Source of the DNA: Pratylenchus scribneri
Lineage: Eukaryota > Nematoda > Chromadorea > Rhabditida > Pratylenchidae
Length of the DNA: 64,000 bases
Reading direction: 5' to 3'
NCBI GenBank assembly: GCA_030063045.1
Contig: JAQSEB010000024.1
Span: 186,001 to 250,000 of the forward strand
The notes under the pieces were generated by a model, which did no database searches, was not told the DNA's origin, and saw nothing but the letters and a program-made list of their open reading frames with translations. The position numbers and the translations under genes were made by a program. How positions within the stretch are numbered: the stretch's first letter is position 1; each line of letters starts with the position of its first letter. This document shows positions 11,383 to 22,994 of this stretch, one piece after another.

Positions 11383-12766
11383 ATTCCCTGTTAATGAAAT
11401 ATTTCAATATTTTTAACCTAAATAATTTTATATATTATCAGAGAAAGTCATTTGGCCATTTTAAAATGTGAAAAAATTCATGGCCTGCTGGAGGCGCAAA
11501 AAATTCAATTTTCTGTCCTGACTGACTGAGCCTGAGCATTCAATATCACACAGGCATTATTTGTGCATATTTGCATTAGCGTAAACCAGAGATTGGCGCC
11601 GAAATTAGAGATTTTGATTTTAGATTTTTCTTCAAAATTTAAATGAAGAAATTTTTAATCGATTGGGAAGGGGGATTGAGCATAGGTATTTTTGAGTTGT
11701 TTTTTTTTGCGGGAGGGTGGCATCTTTTTTTAATGGTCAATCTCTGTTGATTCTATGAATTTTGAAGGAATTTGATAAATAGAATGAAAGATGCAAAATG
11801 AATGTAAATTGCAAAATATACATTTGAAAAAATATTATATTATTTATAGAGTACAGAGAAGAAATAGATGAATCGAAAATATTAGAAATTTGGCCATTTT
11901 AATGTGAAAAAATTTGTGGCATGGCGAAGCAATATTCAATTTTCCATCCTTCAATAGTCCTCGGATTGCACGCGGATTTTTTCGGGCATTCATTATCAAC
12001 AGATATTAACCATTTGTAGATGTAGATATTTTTATTAGCATAAACATCCAATCTGCACCGATGTCGTGCTTTACCAATTACCAATGTTATTATCATGAAT
12101 CATGATCAGCTTATTTTCATTTTCTAAATAAAATATTAAAATACTTCACTTCAATACAACATTAAACAATTATTAATGAATGAGACTATTTTTAGATTTT
12201 ATTTTTGATTTTTATTTATTATATGTATTTGCTATTGAGCACCTCTCTCATTTGAAGTATTTTTTGAACCATTCATTATTTTACTATTTGACAAATTTTT
12301 TATTCATCACAAAAGATATAACCAAATTTTAGGAAACTTAGGTTGTTTTTACAAATGGATAAGAATATTTTTAAATTTTAGACCTAAAATTTCCAATCCA
12401 CTGAATTACAAATATTTTTTAATTAAAAAATTTGATTAATTCTTCAAGAAAATTATATATCAAATTTATCCATTAAATTTATATGAATTTAAGGATTTTA
12501 TTAATTATTATTTTGAATGGTTGTTCAAATAAAATATTCTTCAATTAAAATATAAAATAAAAATATTCATCCGATTTTGTTTTCATTCTATCCTTGACAT
12601 TGTCGTCCCTCGTCCCTGACTTCTTTGTCCATTATATAATAACACCAGAAAAACCGATCCCTCTGGACCTCGAATGACATCCACAAAGTAAATGACTTTC
12701 TCTGATAACATATAAAATTATTTAGGTTAAAAATATTGAAATATTTCATTAACAGGGAATTTTATT
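11383..12766. repeat. Block flanked by 80-bp inverted repeats with an internal duplication
   Basis: Sequence 11383-11462 (AATAAAATTCCCTGTTAATG ... AGAGAAAGTCATTT) returns inverted at 12687-12766. Inside, a ~150-bp segment near 11455-11605 is repeated in diverged form near 11885-12040 (both read TGGCCATTTTAA..GTGAAAAAATT on the + strand). The second copy leaves a 65-codon minus-strand frame (start 12096) with several Cys, but there is no family match and the first copy is closed by stops. I therefore do not call a gene. The block could be an old transposon or a local inverted duplication. Confidence 0.65.
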
Positions 12767-12875
12767 ATTAAAAAAACACAATTTTTGTGAAAAAATTTTT
12801 AAAAAAAATTTAGAAATTTATAAGGTAAAATTTTGAATTAATTAAATTTTTCCAATATTCTGTTCATCAATTTTT

Positions 12876-13888
12876 TCAATTTTTTTTCCATTGCCAATTT
12901 AAATAATCGATGCCCTTGCAGCAACAATAATTCAGGTTATCGCCCACACAATGCGGATTGAGCCCATTTTGTTGTGCAGGGCAAGGGCCTTTGCCACAGG
13001 AAAAATGGCAGCGTGATGTACAAGAGTCCGGATCATCAAATTTCAGTTTCGTAAAATTGTAGGTGTAATCGCCAACTTTGATCAGGGGTGCCATCTCCAA
13101 AAGTCAAAACCCCGGCATTCGGGTCTAAAAACCCGGCAAAACTCCGGCAAAAATTTTCAAAACCCCGGTAAAAACCCGGCATCTTTTAAAACGTGTTAAA
13201 ATGCAATTTAGTAAAAGCTTGTAAAAATTTTCTACTTCAGATTTATATTTTTAATTGACTTTTTGAGCATATTTTTAATTGACTTTTTGAGCATGTGCGT
13301 TATGAAATAAAGATATCATAAGCTTTAAAAATCGGTCTGCCGTCAAAAAGTTTAGCCAGAAAAAGCCGCGAAGGAAGGAAAAAAATTAGCTAAAAATGGC
13401 CCTGATAGGTAGAAAAAGTAGCTAAAAAAGCCCTGATAGGGAGAAAAAATAGCTAAAAATGGGCCCTGATTGGAAGAAAAATTAGCTAAAAATGGCCGCG
13501 CAGCGAAAAATTAGACCCAAAAATGGCCGCGCAGCGAAAAATTAGACCCAAAGATGGCCGCGCAGCGAAAAATTAGACCCAAAAATGGCCGCGCAGCGAA
13601 AAATTAGACCCAAAGATGGCCGCGCAGCGAAAAATTTAGCTAAAAATTTAAAAACATGGCAAAACCCGGCAAAATATGAAAAACCCGGCAAAAAACCCGG
13701 CACTTTCAAAACCCCGGCAAAACCCCGGCCGGGACATCAAAAACCCGGGAAATGCCGGGTTTCCCCGGTATTATGGCAGCCCTGACTTTGATGCATTTAC
13801 ATGTTTTATCAGCCTGCGTGGTGCATTCAAGCCAAATTGTGGCGGCCAAAATGGCAAAGAAGACGGCGAAAATAATTCGGTTGGACAT
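12876..13888 (-). pseudogene. Secreted cysteine-rich protein gene split by a MITE
   Basis: Minus strand: ATG at 13888, a signal peptide (MSNRIIFAVFFAILAATIWL, then small residues), then TCKC. The frame runs into a transposon at 13784. It resumes at 13074 and ends with TGA at 12876. If the 702-bp element and one target-site copy (710 bp together) are left out, the frame is exactly 303 nt (100 aa, no intron). It would carry about 12 cysteines with a C-x3-C...C-x3-C...CCC arrangement, typical of small secreted disulfide-rich proteins. Splicing the insert out with the GT and AG that lie at the junctions (AAA|GTCAGG, ATCAAAG|TT) would shift the frame, so this copy is probably non-functional. Which cysteine-rich family it belongs to is not recognised. 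Its neighbour on the other strand (14464-15270) also encodes a 100-aa secreted Cys-rich protein. Confidence 0.8.
13083..13784. mobile_element. 702-bp hAT-type MITE with 8-bp TSD
   Basis: Terminal inverted repeats CAGGGGTGCCAT / ATGGCAGCCCTG match at 11 of 12 positions. The element is flanked by the direct repeat ACTTTGAT at 13075-13082 and 13785-13792. An 8-bp duplication and CAGGG termini are hallmarks of the hAT superfamily. Subterminal regions are dense in AAACCCCGGCAAAA motifs. Positions about 13485-13640 hold five copies of a 31-bp unit containing ATGGCCGCGCAGCG. There is no transposase. It sits inside the coding exon of the minus-strand Cys-rich gene. Confidence 0.92.
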
Positions 13889-14463
13889 TTTTTGGATGGA
13901 ATAATTTTAATTTAATTTAATTTGAAATTTTTGAATGGAATGAACCACGACTAATTTTTATATTGCCTTATTGCCAAAAATGCGGAAGTAAATTTTTGTT
14001 CACGGAAATAAATTTTTGCCCGAAATTGATAATTTTGTCGAATTATCATATTTATTACGAATTTATTTTGTGATAATTTTTCCATAAAATTGCAAAGAAT
14101 CCCGTGGAAGAGGAAGTAAATTTTTTACAATAAACAAATATTTCCATCGTGTTTGCTCATAAAAATAAAAATTTACTTCCTCAAATCGCCATAAATTTGA
14201 TAATTTAGCAGTAAATTTATGTAATTGTGCCATTCCTGGATGAGCATAAATTTTTTGGCGATTTTATTTCCGCAATTCCATTATTTTGATGAATTGGATT
14301 GACGTGGAAATAGTGTAAAAATTATTGTTTTTATTCCAATTTTAATTTGTTTTACGGGAATTTGAATAAATGTTATAAAAAAGATCAATGGATTCAGAAA
14401 GCATTCCCATTTCCCATATTAATTTTAAAATTATTACCAGTATAATTAAATAATATTTTCTAA

Positions 14464-15270
14464 ATGAACACTTTTCTCGGCATCCAATTTATTTCCTTCA
14501 TTTTTTTTATTGTTATTGGCACTCAAATGACAATAAGTATGTAAAAAAAATTAAATTTTTTCAATTATTAATTTTTCTTTTTTGTAAAAAATTAATTTTT
14601 ACATTTATTTAATATAAAAATAAAATTTTTAAATTAATTATTAAATTAGTAATTTTTTATATTTATTTATTTCTCGACAGATATCAATGCTGCACCAGAG
14701 CCTGTGAAGAAAACATGTCAAGATGTTTGTGCCTGCTATTCTGGTGAATCCGCGACTTATAAAACATGTTGTCAGTTTTTAGCTAAATTTAATTAATTAA
14801 TTTTGAATTTTCGCCCACTCTTCCTCAGCTCGAAATAAAATTTATCATCTTAAAGTAAAATCAAATAATTTAAGAAAATTATGATTTTTTGCAGATTATT
14901 AATTAAAATTATAAGAAAATTTAAATTTTAAAAATTGAAAATTCATTTAAAATATTTTTTGTGAATTAAAAAATTTGAATAATTTTTAAAATGTTCATTT
15001 TCCACAATAATAGGTAGTGTAGAAAATGAAAACAAAAATAAAATTTAAAAAAAATTAATTTTAATAGAGAAGATTGGCTTTAATGCCAAATTTACATCTT
15101 TATCTAATTTCATCAAATTTAATTTTCCAGTTCCAAATAAGATCATCACCGTTCTGCTGGACAATTGTAACTATATTTCCAATACAATGGCTTATTTTTA
15201 TGCCTGCGAATGTTGCCAAATTTCTGAACTATTCAAATGTAGTGGCAATGTTTGCGAATATCTTGCTTAA
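14464..15270 (+). CDS. Secreted cysteine-rich protein, 100 aa, 3 exons
   Basis: Exons 14464-14536, 14681-14770 and 15131-15270 (TAA) join in frame (303 nt). Exon 1 encodes a signal peptide (MNTFLGIQFISFIFFIVIGT), ending at the donor AATAA|GTATGT in phase 1. Exon 2 follows TCTCGACAG. Exon 3 follows AATTTTCCAG. The mature part is about 75 residues with 10 cysteines, in the order TCQDVCAC, TC, a long gap with NC, CECC, KCSGNVC. This points to an extracellular disulfide-rich protein. No known family is recognised. In a parasitic nematode such genes are often secreted into hosts, but nothing here proves that. It lies divergently 576 bp from the disrupted Cys-rich gene. The donor at 14770 (TGTT|GTCAGT) is weaker; without it the protein would end after exon 2. 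Confidence 0.75.
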
Positions 15271-16860
15271 ATATATGAAAGGAATTTAAATTGAATAATT
15301 ATATCTACATTTAAAACCATATTTTTTAATATAATAGTTATAATTCTTTTAATAATTATAAGTGTAAGTGTTTTTTTTTAATAAATTATAAAATAACCCG
15401 ATTGATGAGACTTTTTTTTATTATTATTGTTATCGCAGTAATTTGAGACTTTACTTTTCTAATTTTCAATAAAAATAAATAAATTCACATGGATTATTTT
15501 AAATTATAATGAATATCGTCAATTGGGAAAATTGATCTCAAATCAGAGTTCACAATGAATTCACAATTCAGGCTTCTTCTCGTATTCTTAAAATTTTTCT
15601 AAATATGAAAAGCAATGACCCGTGACGTTAAGCACAAATTTAAATCAAGAATAAAAGAGAACAGTGGAAGAGGAGAATAAAGAAGCCAAAAAGTAAAAGT
15701 ATCAGCTGTTCCCTGCCAAAGAATTGTCCTCCTTGGTTATCGTTGTTCGTTGTCGTCGCCGTTGTTGTTTGTCGCCCTCCACCGCCCACCACTTACAGCA
15801 GAACAGAGGCCACTTTAGTATTCTAATCAATGTGTTTGGCTATGTGGATCTGACTAAAAGCTAGAGGATAAATTTCGATCAGGAATTTGGGCCAACCAAC
15901 CGGTCTTTAACGCTGCTTCTTCCCAACCCATTTCTTCATTCTCTGGGAGTCTCAAATCTCAACTTTTGTTCACAAAGTTTATATTCAGCGACTGACTGCT
16001 TTATCTTTTATTCCACATCCACATTCTTAACGAAATAAAAGTATATTTTCCACTGGAAAATTCTTCCAAATTTCTTGTCTCTCAATGAAATTTATTTTAG
16101 AGTTAAAATTTTAACATTTTTAAACATTAAGTAGGAATTCATCTCATCAGTTAAAATTTTTTCTAGAGAAAATTTAGGCTCCGTAGACCATCACCATCAC
16201 CATATTCATATTGCTATATTTTCATATATTTATTATATAATATAAGTGTCAAAGAGCTAATAATTTGATTAGCAATTAATTTACCTAAAAAATAATTGAT
16301 TTCATATCTAAAAATGCTTTTTTGAGGCATTGAAACTTGGCCAGATCGGGCTCTTTTTTAAATATTATATTGTTTAAGAATGTAACCATAACAATAATGC
16401 AAACCGAAGAATCCATTTTCGGGTATTGTCAAGATATATGCCATCTTTCTTGTACTAACAAAAAATTATGAGCAAATTCAATGATTTTTTGGATAAATTA
16501 AAATTTAACCTTCCAAATTATTTGCGGTTTGACACTTTATAATTTGATAAAGGCCTTAAGCAAAATAAGAAAATTAGCAATATTGACTACAACATAGACT
16601 ACAGAGCCTTAATTAGATTCAGAAAAAATTTTAACTGATGAGCTTAATTGATTGGATGTTTAAAAAATGTTGCAATGTGAACTTATTCCATTAGAAGACC
16701 AAAAAATTTTAGAAATTTATATCTCCATTTATTCCTTAATTCCTTTTTTCAAATTTAAATTCACAAAATAGTAAATTTTTTCGTAATTAATTAACTATTA
16801 AATTAAGTTCAATTTCATTTTTTAATTGCGCTAAATTCGAATAATCACAATCAACAAAAA
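15271..16860. other. Intergenic, no gene seen
   Basis: Mostly AT-rich. A GC-richer patch with CGTTGTTCGTTGTCGTCGCC-type triplets lies at about 15735-15790. A foldback element occupies 16143-16642. No open frame has splice support. Confidence 0.6.
16143..16642. mobile_element. ~500-bp foldback MITE
   Basis: The left end CTCATCAGTTAAAATTTTTT, followed by GGCTCCGTAGACC, is mirrored on the right by GACTACAGAGCC ... AAAAAATTTTAACTGATGAG. The arms are about 45-50 bp and the interior is AT-rich without coding capacity. Confidence 0.75.
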
Positions 16861-17004
16861 ATGGAGCCAACCGCCACGGATATGCCCCCAAGGAATGATC
16901 ATTCCGAGGAAATGAAGCGCGAATTGGACGAAGCCCAACGAAAATTGGATGAGGCAAAGAAGAAGGCGAATGAGGCGCTGAATAAATTGGCCGAATTGCT
17001 TTGA
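16861..17004 (+). CDS. Short coiled-coil ORF, 47 aa
   Basis: ATG at 16861 to TGA at 17004. After a short Pro-containing start (MEPTATDMPPRNDH) the peptide is a continuous charged heptad helix (ELDEAQRKLDEAKKKANEAL...). GC content and codon choice are clearly higher than the AT-rich surroundings, and an A-rich leader precedes the ATG, which suggests a genuine small gene. No family is recognised. It could instead be an exon of a larger gene, but no donor lies before the stop. Confidence 0.45.
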   Translation: MEPTATDMPPRNDHSEEMKRELDEAQRKLDEAKKKANEALNKLAELL

Positions 17005-17319
17005 TATTTAATTGGCAGATGAAATGAAGAGGAATTTGCGCAATTTGAAGAATCCAAATTTTTTAATGATTTTTTTCAAAATATTTAAAATTATTCAACA
17101 TAAATAAAAATTATTGTAAAGAATTGAAAAATATTATTTTAATTTAGCGATTTTGTCTAAAAGAATCAATTATCTAAGAAAAATAAAATTTGAGATAATT
17201 TTAGCTGATTTTCTATTATTTTTTAAAACAAATTATAAATTACTAGTCATAGAATTTTGACTAATTCTTGGGAGAGCATCTGTATAAAAATAAAAATATA
17301 CTCTATCCATTCTTAAATA

Positions 17320-17362
17320 ATGGCCAATTTTGATGTGGAAATGTATAAAAATTTGTTGTTAG
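17320..17362 (+). CDS. Candidate first coding exon
   Basis: ATG followed by 14 codons (MANFDVEMYKNLLL) and an excellent donor, TTAG|GTAAGTATTG, in phase 1. No downstream exon in matching phase could be identified in the following gene-poor 16 kb. If real, it opens a gene with a very long first intron. A similar ATG-GC-AAT start with a GTAAGTATAT donor occurs at 45303-45336. Confidence 0.3.
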
Positions 17363-20129
17363 GTAAGTATTGCATTTTTGGTGACATTGTTCTTTCTAAA
17401 TATTTGACCATTACGCATAAACCTAAAATTGGGCCAATCTCATTTTTTTAGTTTAAACTTCCAATTGTTTTCGTCCATTTCCTCCTATCTTCTATTCTTC
17501 CCAAAAATCCGTTCCCCCTCCCCATCATGCCCAATATTCCCTCAATAATATTCAATTTTTTTTGAATGTGAAAATACGGATTACCATGACAACCAAAAAT
17601 GGAGAGGAGGGTGGTGGCACTTTTCTCTAAGGGACACGGCGGTGGCCATTAGTCCAAATTGGCGGCGAATGTTTTCAATATTGTTGGCCGCGCGAACATA
17701 TTAATCCTCTCCAATCCATTCCTCCTATTTCATATATTCTCATCAAAATTCATTTCCATTATATTTTCATAAATATAATGTGACAAATTCTTCAGAATTA
17801 TGGAATAATTTCAATTCAAAATTTCCTGTTTATTCGTACCTATTTCTATAAAGCATTTGGTCAACCAATGCCAATATATCCCATACCATAACTTTCATAA
17901 TAATTTCGACATTTAATCGACGAAATTCTTTTGTTTAGATGAGATAAGCAAAGGCTAGGATAAAATTTTCCCAAATGATACAAGGTTTTTGGTCCTCTCT
18001 TTCTTGATATTTGTGCACTGCTGGTGATAGCTGCTAAAAGGAGAAATTTTAAAATTTCTAAATAAGCAATGGTTACCGGAATATTTCCGGTAACCAAATG
18101 CACAAAAATGTCCGAAATTTGTGCTCTTTTAGTTACCGAAATAAGATGAACAAAAATTTCCGGTATTTAATGGTTCAATTTCTTCGAAATTATTCAAACT
18201 TAAATCTCAAAAAAAAGAATGTATTTTTGCCAAAAGGATGGGTAACATGATTTTGCCCCATTTAAATGCGAATTATTTTACATTGGCATTGGCACATTGG
18301 TCAACTCTTTTCGGTCTTTGTTATTGGAATTTGGAATTTCCTTTTCTTTCCCTCTTGAAATTGTCTCCTCGCTCAAATGGTGGCCATAAAACATTTTTCC
18401 ATTCAATGGCTAGTTGCTGGCTTTGGCATGATGCAGAAGCCGTTGATCCCAGGGGATTACCCAAAGGGAAAGAAGCCAACAGCCGGCGAATTGGGCAAAT
18501 GGCGCTAGAACTAGAAAATAGCAGAGCACCAACCCAACCCAATTTCCTTCATTTCCTCCATTCAATCCCTATTCAGTATTCCCCATTTTAACCCATTCCA
18601 AAATGTTCTCTGTCTCGCCAATTTGGGTCATTTAGGCCAAATGCCCTTCTTCTCTAAATTAGATGGAAAATAGGCCACAACTACTTGACTCGTTCCCCTC
18701 GCAAATTGTGCCATCCTCTTGTTGGCCTCATCCAAATTACCACCATTCATCCGCGCCCCAATTTCCCCATTCCCTCTTCCCACATCCCAGTTGACCTCAA
18801 AAATTGCATTAATTACCCAACAAAAAATTAACATATTTGTATTCATTCAAATGAATAAGTCATTATATGGCATTTAACAGAATTTTTACACTGAATGACC
18901 TACCAAAAAACAAAAATTGCCAAAAATTCCGCTACAATAATTATTAAAAAAATAAAAGCAAATTGGCAATATATTTTTTTAAAATTAATTTTTGACCAAT
19001 TACCAAATTTCTAAAAAAATGTATTATGGCCTAATATCTTTTCAATCAATTGGCTAAATTAAATTATTTATTGTTTCTGGAAAATTTGTCATCAGACCAT
19101 TTAAAATAAGGAGGAATATAAGTAAAAGAATTTGTTTAAATCTTTCAACTTTTTGTCCATATTATATTCAAAATTATCCAAATTTGCATCAGAATTCCAT
19201 GAATGTCTCTGCTCCGTTTTCCTAATGTTGATGGATGAGCTCTCATTCCTTCACAATTTTGTATTTAATTCGTATTGTTGCCATTTTCCATTCATACATT
19301 GCCAGAATTTCCTATGTTTTGCCCATATCAATTGCTGATGAGAATAAATAATATGCACATTCCCTTCGATTAAAACCACCATTTTCAATCCCCATTTTCC
19401 ATCGGGAACATTGCCCAGAGCTGTTCACCTTTCATCCACTATTCACATTCCCGATTCCTCGCATTTCATCAAAACAACAATTCCCCCAATGCACATATAT
19501 TATTATTCCATTTCCATTATTTTTTTCCATTTCAAGGATTGTTGCCAATTACCGGAGTTGGCCTTTGTCCAGGAGCCATATTTTTTGTAAACACTTTTAA
19601 AATGGTTGCCTTACCTTTCGATTTTTTCGTTCCCTAGTAGAGTCAAATCACCTTGACTGTCTTTTGTATATATGAAATTACTCCTACGTATACTTTGCCA
19701 AAAAATTGGAGTAGGACTGCTGATTTTGCGGATGAATCATAGCTCCCGATTTGTGCCCCAAAAATGGTTCCTTCCTTTGTGAACAAATTCCTCCATTCAA
19801 TTCACATTTTTCATCCACCTTTTCGTATCAAATTTTGGTCTTTGGCGGTCCCAAAAATTTTGGCCCCTTTTCTCACTGCTGCTGACTCTTGAGCCCCGCA
19901 GTGTCGAATTTTAATCCAATTTTGGCCCCAATATGTGCTCTATGGCCCCTTTCCCCATTCACCAACGCATCCCCAAAATTTTGCCTTTTTTTGGACTGCC
20001 CATTCAAGCGAATAAAATTGATTCGCCCTGTCCTTTGCCTTATTTTCCCAATCGTTGATTGATTTTGGCCCATTTCCACCCTGAAATTTTCCATCTTTCT
20101 CGTTTAATTTTTCATCTTATTTTCATTTT

Positions 20130-20800
20130 ATTTTGATAAAATTGTGCGCCATTCATCTATGTACCTGTTTGAACAGGTTTACTGCCCGTTTCCATTCTTC
20201 TAGACGCCTTATTAACCAGCTAAATATTTCAATTTTACTAATCATAATCAAGAATCAATTAAAATATTTTAAAAATATATTTTTTATTGAATAATACTTA
20301 ACAGACTTATTTTGTTCAGCCTTAAATTTCCCTTAATTTCTCCTTTTCCATTCCATCCTTTTCCAATTTCCAATTCATTTTTTGGTAAAATTTCTCCGGC
20401 ATCCATCAGTGTCCCTGTTTGAACATGTTTTCCATCCCTTTTTCATTCTTTTATGAATGATGCCTCAGTCCAACTAATTTCATTTTATTAGTCTCAAGAA
20501 TCAACTAAAATAATTAAAAATATTTTTTTATTGAGTATTGAATAACTATTTTTATTTTACACAGCTGATTTTGGTCTATTCTTCTTTCTCCTTTCTCCTC
20601 AATTTTCATATAATTTTTGTTGGAATTTGCTAAATTTTTGTCCCATTTGAACAGGTTTTCTGTCTTTTTATCATCTTCCTCATTTCACAGATAATTTCAA
20701 TTTATTAGCCAAGAATCACGAAAATATTTTAAAAATATATTTCATTGACTAATTATTTTTATTTTCACACCTTTCCATTCCATCCCCGAAAATTCCTTTC
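20130..20800. repeat. Degenerate tandem triplication, ~230-bp unit
   Basis: Three successive blocks (about 20130-20385, 20385-20620, 20620-20800) share the same order of motifs: CTGTTTGAACAGGTTT-like, a TCATTCTT run, TTTCAATTTTATTA, CAAGAATCAA(C)TAAAATA, AAAAATATATTTTTATTGA, then a pyrimidine stretch ending CCATTCCATCC. The copies are well diverged, so the duplication is old. Confidence 0.75.
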
Positions 20801-22045
20801 TCCATCATATTTATTTACACATATCCATCCACCCATTATAATTCTCGCCTCTCTCAATTCAATTTCCATCCCCAAATTCTCGGCTACCATCCAATTTTCA
20901 CCTCTGCTTTGGTCCACAATTTCATTCCGCATAATTTCCTCCTTTAATTGCACTCATCGGCGATGCCGCCTCTCAATTTCCAATTTCCCTGTCCAAAAGG
21001 CCATCTCATTTCTGCGCTCGCGCATATTCATCCCAATATTAAAAATAATATCCTCCGTGCTTCCATAGAGGGGGGGGGGGGGGCTTAATTCAAATTTCAA
21101 AGTGCATCCCTTCAATCTGCATCCAAGCAGAATAAATTGAAAATTATGATGAGGAGATGGAAGGGAATTGCCAATGCCAATACCTATAAAACACATCAAT
21201 GATGGCCATCATATTCATCTAAATTTTTTGCTCATTGAATTTTTTAAAGTGAATTTTGAAGTTGTCAAGAATTATTTTTGTTCATGAAAATTTTTTTTCA
21301 TATTAATGTAAATAACAATTAATATTTTAAGAAAATTCAATTAGCATTCATAAATATAGGCTAATAATAAGCTAAATCTTATTATTCCAGGCTTCGGACA
21401 AAATTACTGGCTAAATTCAGGTGGAATTATTTAATGTAAAACAGGCTATTAAAATAGGCGAAATTTTTTATTCTTATGAAAGGCGGAATTATTTCTTATT
21501 TATACAGCCGGACTTATTTATCTGCTCTTAGAATTTTGACTAGTCTTATAATTATAAATTAGAATATTAGAATAATTTTGTTTTAAAAAATTGAAAAAAA
21601 ATTTTGTTGAATTTTTAAATTCGTATAATTAATTTTTTAAATGAGCTCCTTTTCGGGATATAAATTAATTTTTTTTAAAAGCTAAAATCTTTATTTTCTA
21701 CTTCTTGATTCCCCCTTTTTCTACCCTACTACATGCCTTTCTCATATCATTGACAAAATTTACATGTTTTGAAAATTCTAATTAAGTATGAAAAAAATTC
21801 TATTCAATAATAAAAAAATTTTGTCAATGCAAAAAATGAGTCCGAGTGGCACCATCATTCATAATTCTCCTATCGGAATCGGAATGTCCATTTCGCGCGC
21901 TAGTCGAATTCCATACTAATTGCCGCCTTCCATCAACTCTGAACATAACAACTTTTTTCTGACAACCATGAAGAAAAGACAATTTGGAATTAGGAATTGA
22001 GATGTCGAGGGGGGGGGGGGGAGGAGGGCAATGGATGACCTTCAA

Positions 22046-22675
22046 CCTTTTCGCGCACATTTGCCACCGGCGGCTGGCCCATTCAATCACTCAATTCCCT
22101 CTTGCCTTTTCCAATTTTTCATTCGAGAGACCTCTGAAGTGTTTTACTGGAGGTGCGCACGCAATTTTCTTCTTTCAGAACCTTCCATCTTCCCTTCTAT
22201 AAGTATAAGATCTATCATCGGGCCCCGGTTGTGCCCATTATTAAATTATCAATCAAAGAGCATGCTCTTGCCGCAATCTTCCTATTAAAATTTCCTTAGA
22301 GGGAATCGACTAAAGTGCGTAAAATCAATTGGCATAAATTTGTGCCCCTTAAAGGGAAGGTTCGAAACCAATTACAATAAAAGAAGAAACCTTTTCGCGC
22401 ATATTTGCCACCGGCGGCTGGCCCATTCAATCACTCTCAATTCCCCCTCCTTTTGCCACCTTCAATTTTTCATTCGAGAAACCTCTGAAGTGTTGTTATT
22501 GGAGGTGCGCACGCAATTTTCTTCCCCCCTGCGACTTCCAATTTTTTATCTGTAAGAACTACCTTCGGGCCCCGATTGCGCCAATTAAATTACCAATCGG
22601 GGAGTATGCTACAATCTTCCCCCTTTAATTTCCCTTAAAGGAAATCGACAAATGCGCATACAAATCAATTGGGGT
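22046..22675. repeat. Tandem duplication, ~345-bp unit
   Basis: Copy 1 (about 22046-22340) and copy 2 (about 22391-22675) share TTGCCACCGGCGGCTGGCCC, TTTTTCATTCGAGA, ACCTCTGAAGTGTT, GGAGGTGCGCACGCAATTTT, TCGGGCCCCG and an AATTGG-containing end. It is GC-richer than its surroundings. No coding frame is kept in common with substitution bias visible by eye. Confidence 0.8.
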
Positions 22676-22807
22676 AAATTTTGGTATCCTCACTCAGATT
22701 TAAGAAACAAACGATTCATTAAAATTTAAATGTGAATTCTTTATTTGATTCGGAAATCTACCGAATTTATTTCCATACATTTCTAAAGCCCTTTAAAAAT
22801 TTACAGG

Positions 22808-22994
22808 TACTTATGGACTTTGTATCCTCTTTTTTGTAAAGTGAAGGGTCCCCCCTTTGGTTTTAGGGTTTCGGTTAGGGTTTGGGTTTAGAATACACGT
22901 AAGATGATTCTCATCCTATCCTAACCCTAGCCCAACCCTGATTGAGCCTAACCCAAAATATGACAAACCAAAAGGGGGACCCTTCACTTCAATT
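22808..22994. mobile_element. MITE with telomere-like core, truncated
   Basis: Left arm TACTTATGGACTTTGTATCC and AAAGTGAAGGGTCCCCCC; right arm GGGGGACCCTTCACTT, with the outer right end missing. The core is GGTTTTAGGG..GGGTTTGGG / CCTAACCCTAGCCCAACCC. Same family as 26150-26362. Confidence 0.75.

Noticed and set aside
11899..12096. Cys-containing 65-codon minus-strand ORF
   Set aside because: It lies within an internally duplicated repeat block, its sister copy is closed by stops, and no family is recognised.
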